This document shows, in pieces, positions 16,803 to 25,229 of a stretch of DNA of 64,000 nucleotides. The position numbers and the translations under genes were made by a program. This DNA comes from Clostridia bacterium (lineage in GTDB: Bacteria; Bacillota; Clostridia; Oscillospirales; CAG-272). The notes beneath the pieces are model-generated. The model searched no databases. It worked only from the letters and a program-made list of their open reading frames with translations, and was not told the origin of the DNA. Within the stretch, counting starts at the first letter, position 1. Every line of letters starts with the position of its first letter. The stretch spans positions 1 through 64,000 of the forward strand of contig JAFQVV010000038.1 of NCBI GenBank assembly GCA_017407835.1, in the 5' to 3' direction.

Positions 16803-16846
16803 GTTTTCGCGAGGGCCGGGGGGCTTGGGGCAGAGCCCCAAGGTCT
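16803..16846 (-). repeat. Paired-hairpin repeat, truncated copy at the 3' end of thiI
   Basis: Minus-orientation copy that keeps CTTGGGGCAGAGCCCCAAG and the GTTTTCGCG end but has lost the long stem. It abuts the thiI stop codon. Confidence 0.75.
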
Positions 16847-18055
16847 TTAATCCCGCTTTTCCCAGAAGGCACGACTGCCGTCGGGACGGACGTTTACGTG
16901 GTACATACTCGCCCACGCCTCATCCAGCAGGGGCTCCAGATCAAGCAGTGCCTCCTGCGCTTCCACCTTGCTAAGCTCGGGACGGGTGCGGGGATGGCGG
17001 GGGGTAAAGACAGTACAGCAATCCTCAAAGGGCAAAATCGACGTCTCGAACGTATCGATTTTGCGGGCGATTTGAATGATCTCTTCCTTGTCCATGCCGA
17101 CGCAGGGACGGAATACGGGCAGCGACACCACGGCGTTGGTCACGCCGAGGGCCTCCATCGTCTGGGAGGCAACCTGCCCCACGCTCTCGCCCGTGATAAG
17201 TGCACCGCATTCGAATTCCCGCGCGGCGCGTTCTGCCAGCCGCATCATGGCACGACGGAGCAGAAGGGTGAAGTAATCCTCCTCACAGGTTCGCTTCAGC
17301 TCTTCCTGCAGGTGGGTCAGCGAAATGACGTGGACACGGATACTGCCTGCCCAGCCGGCGACAATCCCCGCCAGATCCAGCACCTTGTCCCGCGCCTGCT
17401 CACTGGTGTAGGGATAGCTCTCAAAATGCAGTGCTGCAAGCTTCACGCCGCGTTTCGCCATCATCCAGCCCGCAACGGGGGAGTCAATGCCGCCCGACAG
17501 CAGCAGAAGTCCCTTGCCGTTGGAGCCGAGGGGCATACCGCCCGCGCCTTTATACTGTCCGGCATGAATGTAGGCGCCGTATTCGCGAATCTCGATACGC
17601 ACCACCACGTCGGGATTGTTTACATCCACCTTCAGCCGCGGGCAAGCGGAGAGCAGAACTCCGCCGATTTCAGCCGAAATCTGGGGAGAGGACAGGGGGA
17701 AAGACTTATCCGAGCGCTTTGCCTCGCACTTGAAGGTTTTGGCTCCGGCGAGGAATTGGGGGATATATTCCCGAGCCAGAGCACGAATGGCATCCATATC
17801 CTTGTCACAGACGGCGGCGCGGGAAACACCCACGATGCCGAACACCTTCAGTGCAGCCTCAAGCATTCCGTCAATGTCGCAGACGGCATCTTCTTTGGGC
17901 TCGATATAAATGGTGCTCTGGGAGCGGTAGATCGAAAAATCCCCATGCCGTGCGGCGCGGAACTTCAGCTCGCGGCAGAGAAGGTTCTCAAAGAACGCAC
18001 GGTTAGCACCCTTGAGCACGATCTCGCCATATTTACAGAGAAGCAGTTCTTTCAT
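16847..18055 (-). CDS. thiI: tRNA 4-thiouridine synthase ThiI
   Basis: 402 residues. An N-terminal ferredoxin-like and THUMP region (to about residue 165) precedes the PP-loop ATPase motif LLLSGGIDSPVAGWMM at about residue 183. Further conserved blocks: ALITGESVGQVASQTMEAL and FRPCVGMDKEEIIQIARKI. It adenylates U8 of tRNA and, with IscS-type sulfur, makes s4U. This is the short form without a C-terminal rhodanese domain, as in Bacillus and most Clostridia. The initiating ATG follows GGAATTTGAG. Its promoter lies at 18093-18121, divergent from the hyd operon promoter. Confidence 0.93.
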   Translation of the reverse strand: MKELLLCKYGEIVLKGANRAFFENLLCRELKFRAARHGDFSIYRSQSTIYIEPKEDAVCDIDGMLEAALKVFGIVGVSRAAVCDKDMDAIRALAREYIPQFLAGAKTFKCEAKRSDKSFPLSSPQISAEIGGVLLSACPRLKVDVNNPDVVVRIEIREYGAYIHAGQYKGAGGMPLGSNGKGLLLLSGGIDSPVAGWMMAKRGVKLAALHFESYPYTSEQARDKVLDLAGIVAGWAGSIRVHVISLTHLQEELKRTCEEDYFTLLLRRAMMRLAERAAREFECGALITGESVGQVASQTMEALGVTNAVVSLPVFRPCVGMDKEEIIQIARKIDTFETSILPFEDCCTVFTPRHPRTRPELSKVEAQEALLDLEPLLDEAWASMYHVNVRPDGSRAFWEKRD

Positions 18056-18092
18056 TCTCTCAAATTCCTTTCGGATGGTTAATCATCTATTT

Positions 18093-18121
18093 ATTGTAAC
18101 ACAAAATTCAGAAAATAGCAA
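18093..18121 (-). promoter_or_regulatory. Promoter for thiI (minus strand)
   Basis: Minus strand TTGCTA, 17-bp spacer, TACAAT. It lies back to back with the hyd operon promoter, about 65 bp apart. Confidence 0.75.
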
Positions 18122-18185
18122 GAGGAGATTGCCGCCAGCATACTATTGAATCTACAATTTTTCCGCTTTATCTTTATCTTTCCTC

Positions 18186-18214
18186 TTGACAAAAGTATAC
18201 CGATCAGGTATAAT
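18186..18214 (+). promoter_or_regulatory. hyd maturation operon promoter with palindromic operator
   Basis: TTGACA at 18186-18191, 17-bp spacer, TATAAT at 18209-18214. Between and overlapping them is TATACC-GATCA-GGTATA (18196-18212), a perfect 6-bp inverted repeat on the -10 element, placed as an operator. The regulator is unknown; the TM1266-type protein encoded first in the operon is one candidate. Confidence 0.75.
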
Positions 18215-18297
18215 ATAACCATCCTAACAAGAAGAGCGAATGACCCTCTGACGGAAAGGTGTAAACATATGTTTGACGGCAGAGCCGTACTATGCTT

Positions 18298-18323
18298 CCG
18301 CACCTCCTCAGGTGCGGTTTTTT
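18298..18323 (+). terminator. Terminator hairpin inside the hyd leader
   Basis: Perfect 8-bp stem CCGCACCT/AGGTGCGG with loop CCTC, followed by six T. It lies about 80 nt after the promoter and only 16 nt before the first start codon of the operon. A terminator here, with structured-looking RNA upstream (18220-18297), suggests attenuation or a riboswitch. Confidence 0.8.
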
Positions 18324-18338
18324 CGTTGGGGAGGAAAT

Positions 18339-18596
18339 ATGGAAACACGTGTTGCCGTGATGGGCATTATTGTTGAAGATACAGATTCGGTAGAGGCGCT
18401 CAACGCGCTTCTGCACGATTACGGCTGCTATATCATCGGGCGGATGGGCATCCCCTACCGCGAGAAAAATATCAACATTGTCAGCATCGCCATTGATGCG
18501 CCGCAGGATGTAATCTCAGCCTTCTCGGGCAAGATCGGTAAACTGCCAGGCATCAGCGTCAAGACCGCCTATGGAAAGGTGGGAACCGATGGATAA
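18339..18596 (+). CDS. TM1266-type putative [FeFe]-hydrogenase system regulator (ACT/ferredoxin-like fold)
   Basis: 85 residues from ATG 18339 (METRVAVMGIIVEDTDSVEALN), preceded by GGGGAGG. Small proteins of this family (TM1266; NikR C-terminal-like/ACT fold) are typically encoded with hydEFG, as here, and are annotated as putative iron-only hydrogenase regulators. A DNA-binding domain is not evident, so a ligand- or metal-sensing role is more likely than direct DNA binding. It overlaps hydE by 8 nt, which indicates translational coupling. A leader terminator lies directly upstream. Confidence 0.85.
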   Translation: METRVAVMGIIVEDTDSVEALNALLHDYGCYIIGRMGIPYREKNINIVSIAIDAPQDVISAFSGKIGKLPGISVKTAYGKVGTDG

Positions 18597-19635
18597 GCAC
18601 ACAAAAGAATTGATCACCGCCCTCGCCGAGCAGCATACGCTGCCCATTGAGGACTACCTTTATCTGATCGCTAACCGCACCGAGGAAGCGGCGGCATATG
18701 CAGCCGAGCTTGCCGTTGCCGCGCGCAAGGCGATCTATGGAGATGCAGTCTACATCCGCGGTCTGATCGAGATCAGCAATATCTGCCGCAACGACTGCCT
18801 CTACTGCGGTATTCGGCGCAGCAACACCGCCTGTGCGCGTTATCGGCTCACGCCCGAGGAGATTCTCGCCTGCTGTTCGGCGGGTTACGCGCTGGGCTTC
18901 CGTACCTTTGTCATGCAGGGAGGCGAGGACGCGTACTTCACCGATGAGCTGCTCTGCGCGCTCATCCGCGAGATCAAGACGCGCTATCCCGACTGCGCGG
19001 TAACCCTGTCGCTGGGCGAGCGTTCCCGCAAGAGCTACGCCGGGCTGTATGCGGCAGGCGCCGACCGATATCTGCTTCGCCATGAAACGGCCAATGCCGA
19101 GCACTATGCCGCGCTCCACCCCGCCGCCCTCTCCCACACCGAGCGGATGCGCTGTCTGAGCGACCTCAAGGACATCGGCTATCAGGTCGGATGCGGATTT
19201 ATGGTCGGCTCGCCTTATCAGACGGAAACAAATCTGGCAGAGGACCTCAAGTTTGTGGAAACCTTTTCCCCGCATATGTGCGGCATCGGGCCGTTTATCC
19301 CACACCGCGATACCCCCTTTGCGCATCACTCCGCGGGCAGCGTTCCGCTGACCTGCTATCTGCTCTCGCTCATCCGTCTCATGCATCCGCGCATCCTGCT
19401 GCCCGCCACCACGGCGCTGGGGTCGCTTGAGCCGAACGGGCGCGAACGGGGCATTCTCTCCGGGGCAAACGTGGTCATGCCCAATCTCTCCCCCGCCGAT
19501 GCACGGGAGAAATATCAGCTCTACGACGGCAAGCTCTCCACCGGGGCGGAGTCGGCACAGCAGGTTGAAGCACTGCGTCAGCGCATCGCCGCCATCGGCT
19601 ACACTGTGGTGAGTGCACGCGGAGACGCAAAATAA
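18589..19635 (+). CDS. hydE: [FeFe]-hydrogenase H-cluster radical SAM maturase HydE
   Basis: 348 residues. The start at ATG 18589 is preferred over 18571 because AAGGTGGG lies at the right distance and lies inside the 3' end of the previous gene. Radical SAM motif CRNDCLYCG at about residues 65-73 after EISNI; MQGGEDAYFTDELLC; SLGERSRKSYAGLYAAGADRYLLRHET, the SAM-contacting region. HydE acts on the HydG-derived iron complex to build the dithiomethylamine-bridged diiron site. The family length is about 350. Confidence 0.95.
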   Translation: MDKHTKELITALAEQHTLPIEDYLYLIANRTEEAAAYAAELAVAARKAIYGDAVYIRGLIEISNICRNDCLYCGIRRSNTACARYRLTPEEILACCSAGYALGFRTFVMQGGEDAYFTDELLCALIREIKTRYPDCAVTLSLGERSRKSYAGLYAAGADRYLLRHETANAEHYAALHPAALSHTERMRCLSDLKDIGYQVGCGFMVGSPYQTETNLAEDLKFVETFSPHMCGIGPFIPHRDTPFAHHSAGSVPLTCYLLSLIRLMHPRILLPATTALGSLEPNGRERGILSGANVVMPNLSPADAREKYQLYDGKLSTGAESAQQVEALRQRIAAIGYTVVSARGDAK

Positions 19636-19705
19636 ACCGAAAACAGTCAAATCTTTACTATTTTACTGACGGGGAAACACCGCTGACCCCAAGAAAGGAC
19701 ACAAA

Positions 19706-21160
19706 ATGGCAACTGCTAACTACAATCCCAAATCCATGCGCGCGGAGGAATTCATTTACGATCCCGAAATCCGCGACACCATCGCTTATGCCGAGGAAAA
19801 CAAGCACAACGCCGCCCTCATCGACGAAATCCTGGAGAAGGCACGTCCCCGCCGCGAGAACGGTCAGCTGATCTGCCGCGGACTCAATCACCGTGAGGCT
19901 TCGGTTCTCCTCGCCTGTGATATTCCCGAGAAAAATGAGGAAATTCGCCGCCTGGCTGAGCAGATCAAGCTGGAGTTTTACGGCAACCGCATTGTTATGT
20001 TCGCCCCGCTGTATCTCTCCAACTACTGCATCAACGGCTGTGTCTACTGCCCCTATCACCTCAAGAACAAGCACATCGCCCGCAAGAAGCTTACCCAGGA
20101 AGAGGTTCGTGCCGAGGTTATCGCACTGCAGGATATGGGACACAAGCGCCTTGCCATTGAGGCGGGCGAGGATCCCATCAATAACCCCATCGAGTACATT
20201 CTCGAGTGCATTGACACCATTTATTCGGTGCAGCACAAGAACGGCGCCATCCGCCGCGTCAACGTGAACATTGCCGCCACCACCGTCGAAAATTACCGCC
20301 GACTCAAGGAGGCGGGAATCGGCACCTATATCCTCTTCCAGGAGACCTATCACAAGGAAAGCTACCTCAAGCTCCATCCCACCGGACCAAAGCATAACTA
20401 CGCCTACCACACCGAAGCCATGGACCGCGCCATGGAGGGGGGCATTGACGATGTGGGTCTGGGCGTGCTCTTCGGCCTTGAGCTGTACAAATACGAGTTC
20501 GCAGGCCTGCTCATGCACGCCGAGCATCTGGAGGCTGTCCACGGTGTCGGTCCCCACACCATCAGCGTGCCCCGTCTCAAGCGCGCCGACGATATCGACC
20601 CCGATACCTTTGACAACGGCATCCCCGACGATATTTTCGAAAAGATCGTTGCCTGCATCCGCATTGCCGTGCCCTACACCGGTATGATTATGTCCACCCG
20701 TGAGACGCAGAGCGTCCGCGAGCGCACCCTCAAGCTGGGCATCTCCCAGATCAGCGGTGCATCCCGCACCTCGGTCGGCGGCTACACCGAGGAAGAGCGT
20801 CCCCACGATTCCGAGCAGTTTGACGTCTCCGATCAGCGTACGCTTGATGAAGTCGTGCGCTGGCTCATGGAGCAGGGGCATATGCCCTCCTTCTGCACCG
20901 CCTGCTACCGTGAGGGCCGCACCGGCGACCGCTTCATGAGCCTGTGCAAGAGCGGACAGATTCTCAACTGCTGCCATCCCAACGCCCTGATGACACTGAC
21001 CGAATATCTCGTTGACTACGCCTCCGAGGAAACCCGCCGCATCGGCTTCGAGCTGATTGAGCGTGAGCTGGAGCGGGTTCCCAACGAAAAGGCACGGGCC
21101 ATTGCACGACAGAACATCGAGGACATCAAGGCGTCCAACCGCCGCGATTTCCGTTTCTGA
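19706..21160 (+). CDS. hydG: [FeFe]-hydrogenase H-cluster radical SAM maturase HydG (tyrosine lyase)
   Basis: 484 residues. N-terminal radical SAM cluster motif CINGCVYCPYHLKN (about residues 107-120). The C-terminal auxiliary cluster motif is CTACYREGRTGDRFM followed by SLCKSGQI, i.e. CX2CX22C, which separates HydG from ThiH. HydG cleaves tyrosine to give CO and cyanide and delivers them as an Fe(CO)2CN-cysteine synthon. Both cluster sites are intact. It is 70 nt after hydE, with AAGAAAGGA before its ATG, and 12 nt before hydF. Confidence 0.97.
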   Translation: MATANYNPKSMRAEEFIYDPEIRDTIAYAEENKHNAALIDEILEKARPRRENGQLICRGLNHREASVLLACDIPEKNEEIRRLAEQIKLEFYGNRIVMFAPLYLSNYCINGCVYCPYHLKNKHIARKKLTQEEVRAEVIALQDMGHKRLAIEAGEDPINNPIEYILECIDTIYSVQHKNGAIRRVNVNIAATTVENYRRLKEAGIGTYILFQETYHKESYLKLHPTGPKHNYAYHTEAMDRAMEGGIDDVGLGVLFGLELYKYEFAGLLMHAEHLEAVHGVGPHTISVPRLKRADDIDPDTFDNGIPDDIFEKIVACIRIAVPYTGMIMSTRETQSVRERTLKLGISQISGASRTSVGGYTEEERPHDSEQFDVSDQRTLDEVVRWLMEQGHMPSFCTACYREGRTGDRFMSLCKSGQILNCCHPNALMTLTEYLVDYASEETRRIGFELIERELERVPNEKARAIARQNIEDIKASNRRDFRF

Positions 21161-21172
21161 TTGGAGAATCTT

Positions 21173-22384
21173 ATGAGTATGCATACAACCGTATCCGCTG
21201 AGCGGACCCATATCGGCTTTTTCGGCCGCCGCAATGCGGGGAAGTCCAGCCTGGTCAATGCCGTCACGGGGCAATCGCTCTCGGTCGTCTCGGATGTGGC
21301 GGGCACCACCACCGACCCCGTGCGCAAGGCGATGGAGCTGCTTCCCCTCGGGCCCGTGGTCATCATCGATACCCCCGGTATCGACGATGAAGGAGCGCTG
21401 GGGGCACTGCGTGTCGAAAAAACCCGGGAGATCATCCGCGCCGTGCACATTGCCGTGCTGGTGGTGGATGCCGCCACAGGCCTGCAGGCCCCCGACCGGG
21501 AACTGTTGGACCTCTTCGCCGCCGAGAAAACACCGGTGCTCATCGCCTACAACAAATCCGACCTGTTAGAGAAGATCCCCGAACCGACCGATGGTAAGAC
21601 GGTCTACGTCAGCGCCGCCACCGGGGCGAACCTCCTCCTCTTCAAGGACACCCTTGCCCGCATGAAGGAGGGTGATAGCCCCGAGCGGGGGCTGCTTGAC
21701 GGGGTGATCAAACCAGGCGACACCGCCCTTTTGGTGGTTCCCCTGGATGAATCCGCCCCCAAGGGACGGCTGATCCTACCCCAGCAGCACACCATTCAGG
21801 CACTTTTGTTGGGGGGCGCAAAGGCTATGGTTGCCCGCAACACCGAACTGTCCGAGGCTCTCACCGCCCTTTCCTCCCCTCCGGATATTGTCATCACCGA
21901 CTCACAGGCTTTCGGGTATGTGTCGAAAATCGTCCCCCCCGAGGTAAAGCTGACTTCCTTCTCGATCCTCTTTGTGCGCTACAAGGGCGATCTCTGCGCC
22001 GCAGTACGGGGGGCTGCTGCCCTTGACCACCTGCAGGACGGGGACACCGTACTGATCTCGGAGGGCTGTACCCATCACCGCCAATGCGGAGACATCGGCA
22101 GCGTCAAGCTCCCTGCGTGGATTAAAAATTACACCAAAAAAGAAATCAATTTCGCCTTCACCTCGGGGCGCGAGTTTCCCGAGAACCTCTCGCCCTACGC
22201 ACTGGTCATCCACTGCGGCGGTTGTATGCTTAACGACCGCGAGATGCAGAGTCGCACCCGCTATGCCAAGGCAGCGGGTGTACCCATGACCAACTACGGC
22301 ATCGCCATCGCACAAATGCACGGCATCCTGCGTCGAAGTCTCTCCCCCTTCCCCGATGCACTGGCAGAACTGGATCACACATAA
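21173..22384 (+). CDS. hydF: [FeFe]-hydrogenase H-cluster maturation GTPase HydF
   Basis: 403 residues from ATG 21173, after TTGGAGAATCTT; ATG 21179 is an equally close alternative. GTPase motifs: GRRNAGKSSLVNAVTG (P-loop), DTPGIDDEG and NKSD. The C-terminal iron-sulfur site is visible as GCTHHRQC and later HCGGCMLNDREM, the Cys/His set needed for the [4Fe-4S] cluster. HydF is the scaffold that carries the diiron precursor to apo-hydrogenase. The operon ends with a strong terminator at 22386. No hydA gene is in the window. Confidence 0.95.
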   Translation: MSMHTTVSAERTHIGFFGRRNAGKSSLVNAVTGQSLSVVSDVAGTTTDPVRKAMELLPLGPVVIIDTPGIDDEGALGALRVEKTREIIRAVHIAVLVVDAATGLQAPDRELLDLFAAEKTPVLIAYNKSDLLEKIPEPTDGKTVYVSAATGANLLLFKDTLARMKEGDSPERGLLDGVIKPGDTALLVVPLDESAPKGRLILPQQHTIQALLLGGAKAMVARNTELSEALTALSSPPDIVITDSQAFGYVSKIVPPEVKLTSFSILFVRYKGDLCAAVRGAAALDHLQDGDTVLISEGCTHHRQCGDIGSVKLPAWIKNYTKKEINFAFTSGREFPENLSPYALVIHCGGCMLNDREMQSRTRYAKAAGVPMTNYGIAIAQMHGILRRSLSPFPDALAELDHT

Positions 22385-22385
22385 C

Positions 22386-22425
22386 AACAAAACCGTCGGG
22401 TTTCTCCCGACGGTTTTGTTGTTTG
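22386..22425. terminator. Strong terminator ending the hyd operon
   Basis: A 15-bp perfect stem AACAAAACCGTCGGG with its complement around TTTCT; T/A-rich on both sides, so it may also serve the convergent small gene at 22447. Confidence 0.9.
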
Positions 22426-22446
22426 CAAACAAGATGAAATTCACGT

Positions 22447-22695
22447 TCAGCGCAGACGAGGATCCTCAAGTCGGTCGCTTCCGCCGGCAACATCGCCGAC
22501 ACGCCCTGCCAAGCCACCGGCAATCGAACCTACGAGCATACGCATCTCGTCTCGGCTGCCAACCTTTCGTGCTCGTGTCAGCACAGCTTGGCGATCCGAT
22601 TCCTCCATCCGTGCGAAATTGCGCATTGCCGCATTGTCTTCCGCCAGCATCATAGCCAAGCCAATCGGCATACTTCTGTCTTCATATTCATTCAT
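22447..22695 (-). CDS. Small conserved-looking hypothetical protein
   Basis: 82 residues, MNEYEDRSMPIGLAMMLAED, followed by an amphipathic segment (AAMRNFARMEESDRQAVLTRARKV) and a glycine-rich end (GSIAGGLAGRVGDVAGGSD). Small proteins with this N-terminal MPIGLAMMLA pattern occur in many Clostridia as uncharacterised proteins; I know of no function. Ribosome site GAGGTTGAAGA before ATG. It converges with the hyd operon at the shared terminator. The acidic, helical composition looks like a genuine protein. Confidence 0.65.
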   Translation of the reverse strand: MNEYEDRSMPIGLAMMLAEDNAAMRNFARMEESDRQAVLTRARKVGSRDEMRMLVGSIAGGLAGRVGDVAGGSDRLEDPRLR

Positions 22696-22830
22696 TTCTT
22701 CAACCTCATTTTCGGTTTACGGAGCCCTCTCCGCACCCTTAGTATCCACAGCGTATTCTGCATCAATGCGCACCAATTCACGGCATTGAATAAAATTTTC
22801 GCATTTCCGAAAATATTTTTGTCTGTATTC

Positions 22831-22859
22831 TTGACAAACAATTTGTTTTGTGTTAATAT
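22831..22859 (+). promoter_or_regulatory. Promoter for the 109-residue gene
   Basis: TTGACA at 22831-22836, 17-bp spacer, TAATAT at 22854-22859; 35 bp before the ATG. Confidence 0.8.
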
Positions 22860-22893
22860 AACGTCAGAATTTCAAACAAAGGACGTGATTTTG

Positions 22894-23223
22894 ATGGAAA
22901 AGCAAACAAAACTCTCTGAAGACACCCTCATCCGCTTGTGCGGCGCACTGCTGGAATACGCCCAAACCCCGCCCTGGACAACGTATATTGCCGAGGCGGA
23001 GGAAGCCGTCGGTACGCATTTTGCCGATAATGAGCACGCGCAGGCAACGCGCCGAATTTTGATCGAGTCGGTGGAAGGCAATCTCATCAATCGCCGTGCA
23101 AATGCTTACGAAACGCTGCAGCGCAGGCACAATCTGCCGTTGACCAAGCGCGAATTCGCCCAAGAACGCAGCCTCTTCTGCCATGCCCTCGCCCGTGCCG
23201 CCGGCTTTCCGCTGCCCGATTAA
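22894..23223 (+). CDS. Small soluble hypothetical protein
   Basis: 109 residues from ATG 22894 (MEKQTKLSEDTLIRLCGALL), directly downstream of a consensus promoter and the ribosome site AAAGGACGTGATTTTG. It is mostly helical and acidic in the first half, with basic clusters later (NRRANAYETLQRRHNLPLTKRE). No motif is recognised. It is followed by a terminator, so it forms a single-gene unit. Confidence 0.7.
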   Translation: MEKQTKLSEDTLIRLCGALLEYAQTPPWTTYIAEAEEAVGTHFADNEHAQATRRILIESVEGNLINRRANAYETLQRRHNLPLTKREFAQERSLFCHALARAAGFPLPD

Positions 23224-23236
23224 CAATGATGCGACA

Positions 23237-23276
23237 AGAGGGATGCCGTGCAAATCTGCACGACATCCCCCTCTTT
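23237..23276 (+). terminator. Intrinsic terminator
   Basis: AGAGGGATG-CGTGCA pairs with TGCACG-CATCCC-CTCT (small bulges) and ends in CTCTTTT. The following 150 bp (23277-23428) is GC-rich and shows no gene. Confidence 0.7.
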
Positions 23277-23428
23277 TCGCACCCGCCGCGGACGCTGCAC
23301 TCGCAGGTCAACGGCGGCGCGGACGGCAGTCGCCGCGGACTGCCGCCCGCATCGATTACCGTGTCTATAGCATGTCCCCGGCTTGCACATTTTATACGGC
23401 ATTTCCGGGAAGAATCCGAAAAATTCTC

Positions 23429-23457
23429 TTTACAAATCATGGTAAATATTGTACAAT
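23429..23457 (+). promoter_or_regulatory. Promoter for the GH2 glycosidase gene
   Basis: TTTACA at 23429-23434, 17-bp spacer, TACAAT at 23452-23457; 53 bp before the ATG. Confidence 0.75.
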
Positions 23458-23510
23458 AGCTATATATTTAAGTTATCCATCTCATTTTTGGTTTGAAAAG
23501 AGGAATCGCT

Positions 23511-25229
23511 ATGCAAATACCTCGTCCCGAATATCCGCGGCCCGATTTTGCCCGTACCGAGTGGCTTAACCTCAACGGCAACTGGGAACATGAAGCTGAT
23601 CACGGCAAAAGCGGCCGTGCCCGCGGTCTATCCGCACCCGATCATACCCTCTCGGGCACCATCACCGTTCCCTTCTGCCGCGAATCGATACTCTCCGGCA
23701 TCGGTGACGTGGACTTCTGCGAGTGCGTTTGGTATCGCCGCACCGTAACCCTGCCCGATGGCTGGCGGGAAAATTGCCGCCGCACCCATCTGCACATCGG
23801 TGCCTGCGATTATCACACCGAGGTCTGGGTTAACGGCATTTCGGTGGGCACGCACATCGGCGGCTATGTGGAGTTCGCCTTTGACATCACCCACGCTCTG
23901 TGCGATGGGGAAAACGTGATCACCCTCTGCGCCACCGATGAGCTACGGACCGATAATCAGCCCGGGGGCAAGCAGTGCAGAGACTACCACTCCCGTGGCT
24001 GCTCCTATACCCGCACCACCGGCATCTGGCAGACTGTTTGGCTGGAGAACACCCCCGATGCCTACCTGGTTCGGGCGAAATACTATCCCTCTATCAGCGA
24101 AAGCAAACTCACCATCGAGCTGCGCGCCGCGAATGCCGACGGCTTGGTTGCCCGTGCTGAAGCCTTCTACGAGGATCGCGCAGTCGGTGCCGCCGCCACC
24201 GTCATCGAGGGCAAGTCCTGCTGTATTGAGATGAAGCTGGACGAGCTCCATCTGTGGGAAGTCGGTGCAGGACGGCTTTATGATCTCCGCCTCACCCTCG
24301 GCGATGAAGGTGACTGCGTAACCAGCTACTTTGGTATGCGTTCCATCGCCTGCGAGGACGGGGTGATGCTGCTCAACGGCAAAAAAGTCTTCCAACGACT
24401 GGTACTGGACCAGGGATTCTACCCCGACGGCATCTACACCGCCCGTGACGAGAGCGAACTGATCGCCGATATCGAGCGTTCCCTTGCCTGCGGCTTCAAC
24501 GGCGCACGCCTGCATCAGAAGATCTTCGAGCCCCGATTCCTCTACCACTGCGACCGCCTGGGCTATATCGTCTGGGGCGAGCACGGCAGCTGGGGGCTGA
24601 ATATCGCCCGTCCCGAGGCATGGCAGGGCTTCCTGCCCGAGTGGCTGGAGGCGGTCAACCGCGATTTCAACCATCCTGCCATCATCGGCTGGTGTCCCCT
24701 CAACGAGACACAGCTCAATCAAAATCCCGAATTTGTCAAAGCCATCAGTGCGCTTACCCGCTCCACCGATCCCACACGTCTATACATTGACGCATCGGGC
24801 TGGCGTCATGTAGACGGTGTTTCTGATATCATCGACCTCCACTGCTACGAGCAGGATCCCGACAAGTTCGCTGCTTACCTCGCCCCCACCGCGCGCGGTG
24901 AGGCGATCGAAATGTCCCACAATGGCGCAGGCTACCGTGCCTGCCCCACCTTCGTCAGCGAATACGGTGGTATCCGCTGGGCACCCGCCGAGGACAAGGG
25001 CTGGGGCTATGGGCAAGCGCCGCAGAGCGAAGAGGAGTTCCTCGACCGCTTCACCCGCCTGACCAAAGTGATCTTGGACAATCCCCGCATGGGCGGACTG
25101 TGCTACACCCAGTTCACCGACGTGGAGCAGGAGGTCAACGGGCTCTACACCTACCACCGCCAGCTGAAATTCGACGCGGCCATTCTTCGCGCCGCCCTGA
25201 CGGCTCCCGCTGCCGTGGAGGAAGCATGA
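23511..25229 (+). CDS. Glycoside hydrolase family 2 protein (beta-galactosidase/beta-glucuronidase-like)
   Basis: 572 residues from ATG 23511 (MQIPRPEYPRPDFARTEWLN) with AGAGGA upstream. Domain order is that of GH2: N-terminal sugar-binding jelly roll (LNGNWEHE, DFCECVWYRRTVTLPD, HIGACDYHTEVWVNG), an immunoglobulin-like domain (about 185-270), and the TIM barrel. The acid/base glutamate is in WCPLNETQLNQN (about E398) and the nucleophile in FVSEYGGIRW (about E484). There is no signal peptide, so it is cytoplasmic. At under 600 residues it resembles the short beta-glucuronidase/galactosidase type; the substrate cannot be fixed from sequence. The lipoprotein gene downstream overlaps its stop. 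Confidence 0.88.
   Translation: MQIPRPEYPRPDFARTEWLNLNGNWEHEADHGKSGRARGLSAPDHTLSGTITVPFCRESILSGIGDVDFCECVWYRRTVTLPDGWRENCRRTHLHIGACDYHTEVWVNGISVGTHIGGYVEFAFDITHALCDGENVITLCATDELRTDNQPGGKQCRDYHSRGCSYTRTTGIWQTVWLENTPDAYLVRAKYYPSISESKLTIELRAANADGLVARAEAFYEDRAVGAAATVIEGKSCCIEMKLDELHLWEVGAGRLYDLRLTLGDEGDCVTSYFGMRSIACEDGVMLLNGKKVFQRLVLDQGFYPDGIYTARDESELIADIERSLACGFNGARLHQKIFEPRFLYHCDRLGYIVWGEHGSWGLNIARPEAWQGFLPEWLEAVNRDFNHPAIIGWCPLNETQLNQNPEFVKAISALTRSTDPTRLYIDASGWRHVDGVSDIIDLHCYEQDPDKFAAYLAPTARGEAIEMSHNGAGYRACPTFVSEYGGIRWAPAEDKGWGYGQAPQSEEEFLDRFTRLTKVILDNPRMGGLCYTQFTDVEQEVNGLYTYHRQLKFDAAILRAALTAPAAVEEA

Noticed and set aside
16261-18055. Thiamine uptake assignment for the ECF S component from neighbouring thiI
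   Set aside because: thiI in Firmicutes mainly thiolates tRNA, and no TPP riboswitch is seen; ligand left open.
18269-18376. Short leader peptide frame (starts MFDGRAVLCF) ahead of the hyd operon
   Set aside because: A ribosome-like GGAAAGGTG precedes it, but it overlaps the first real gene, spans the terminator, and has no codon run that would serve attenuation.
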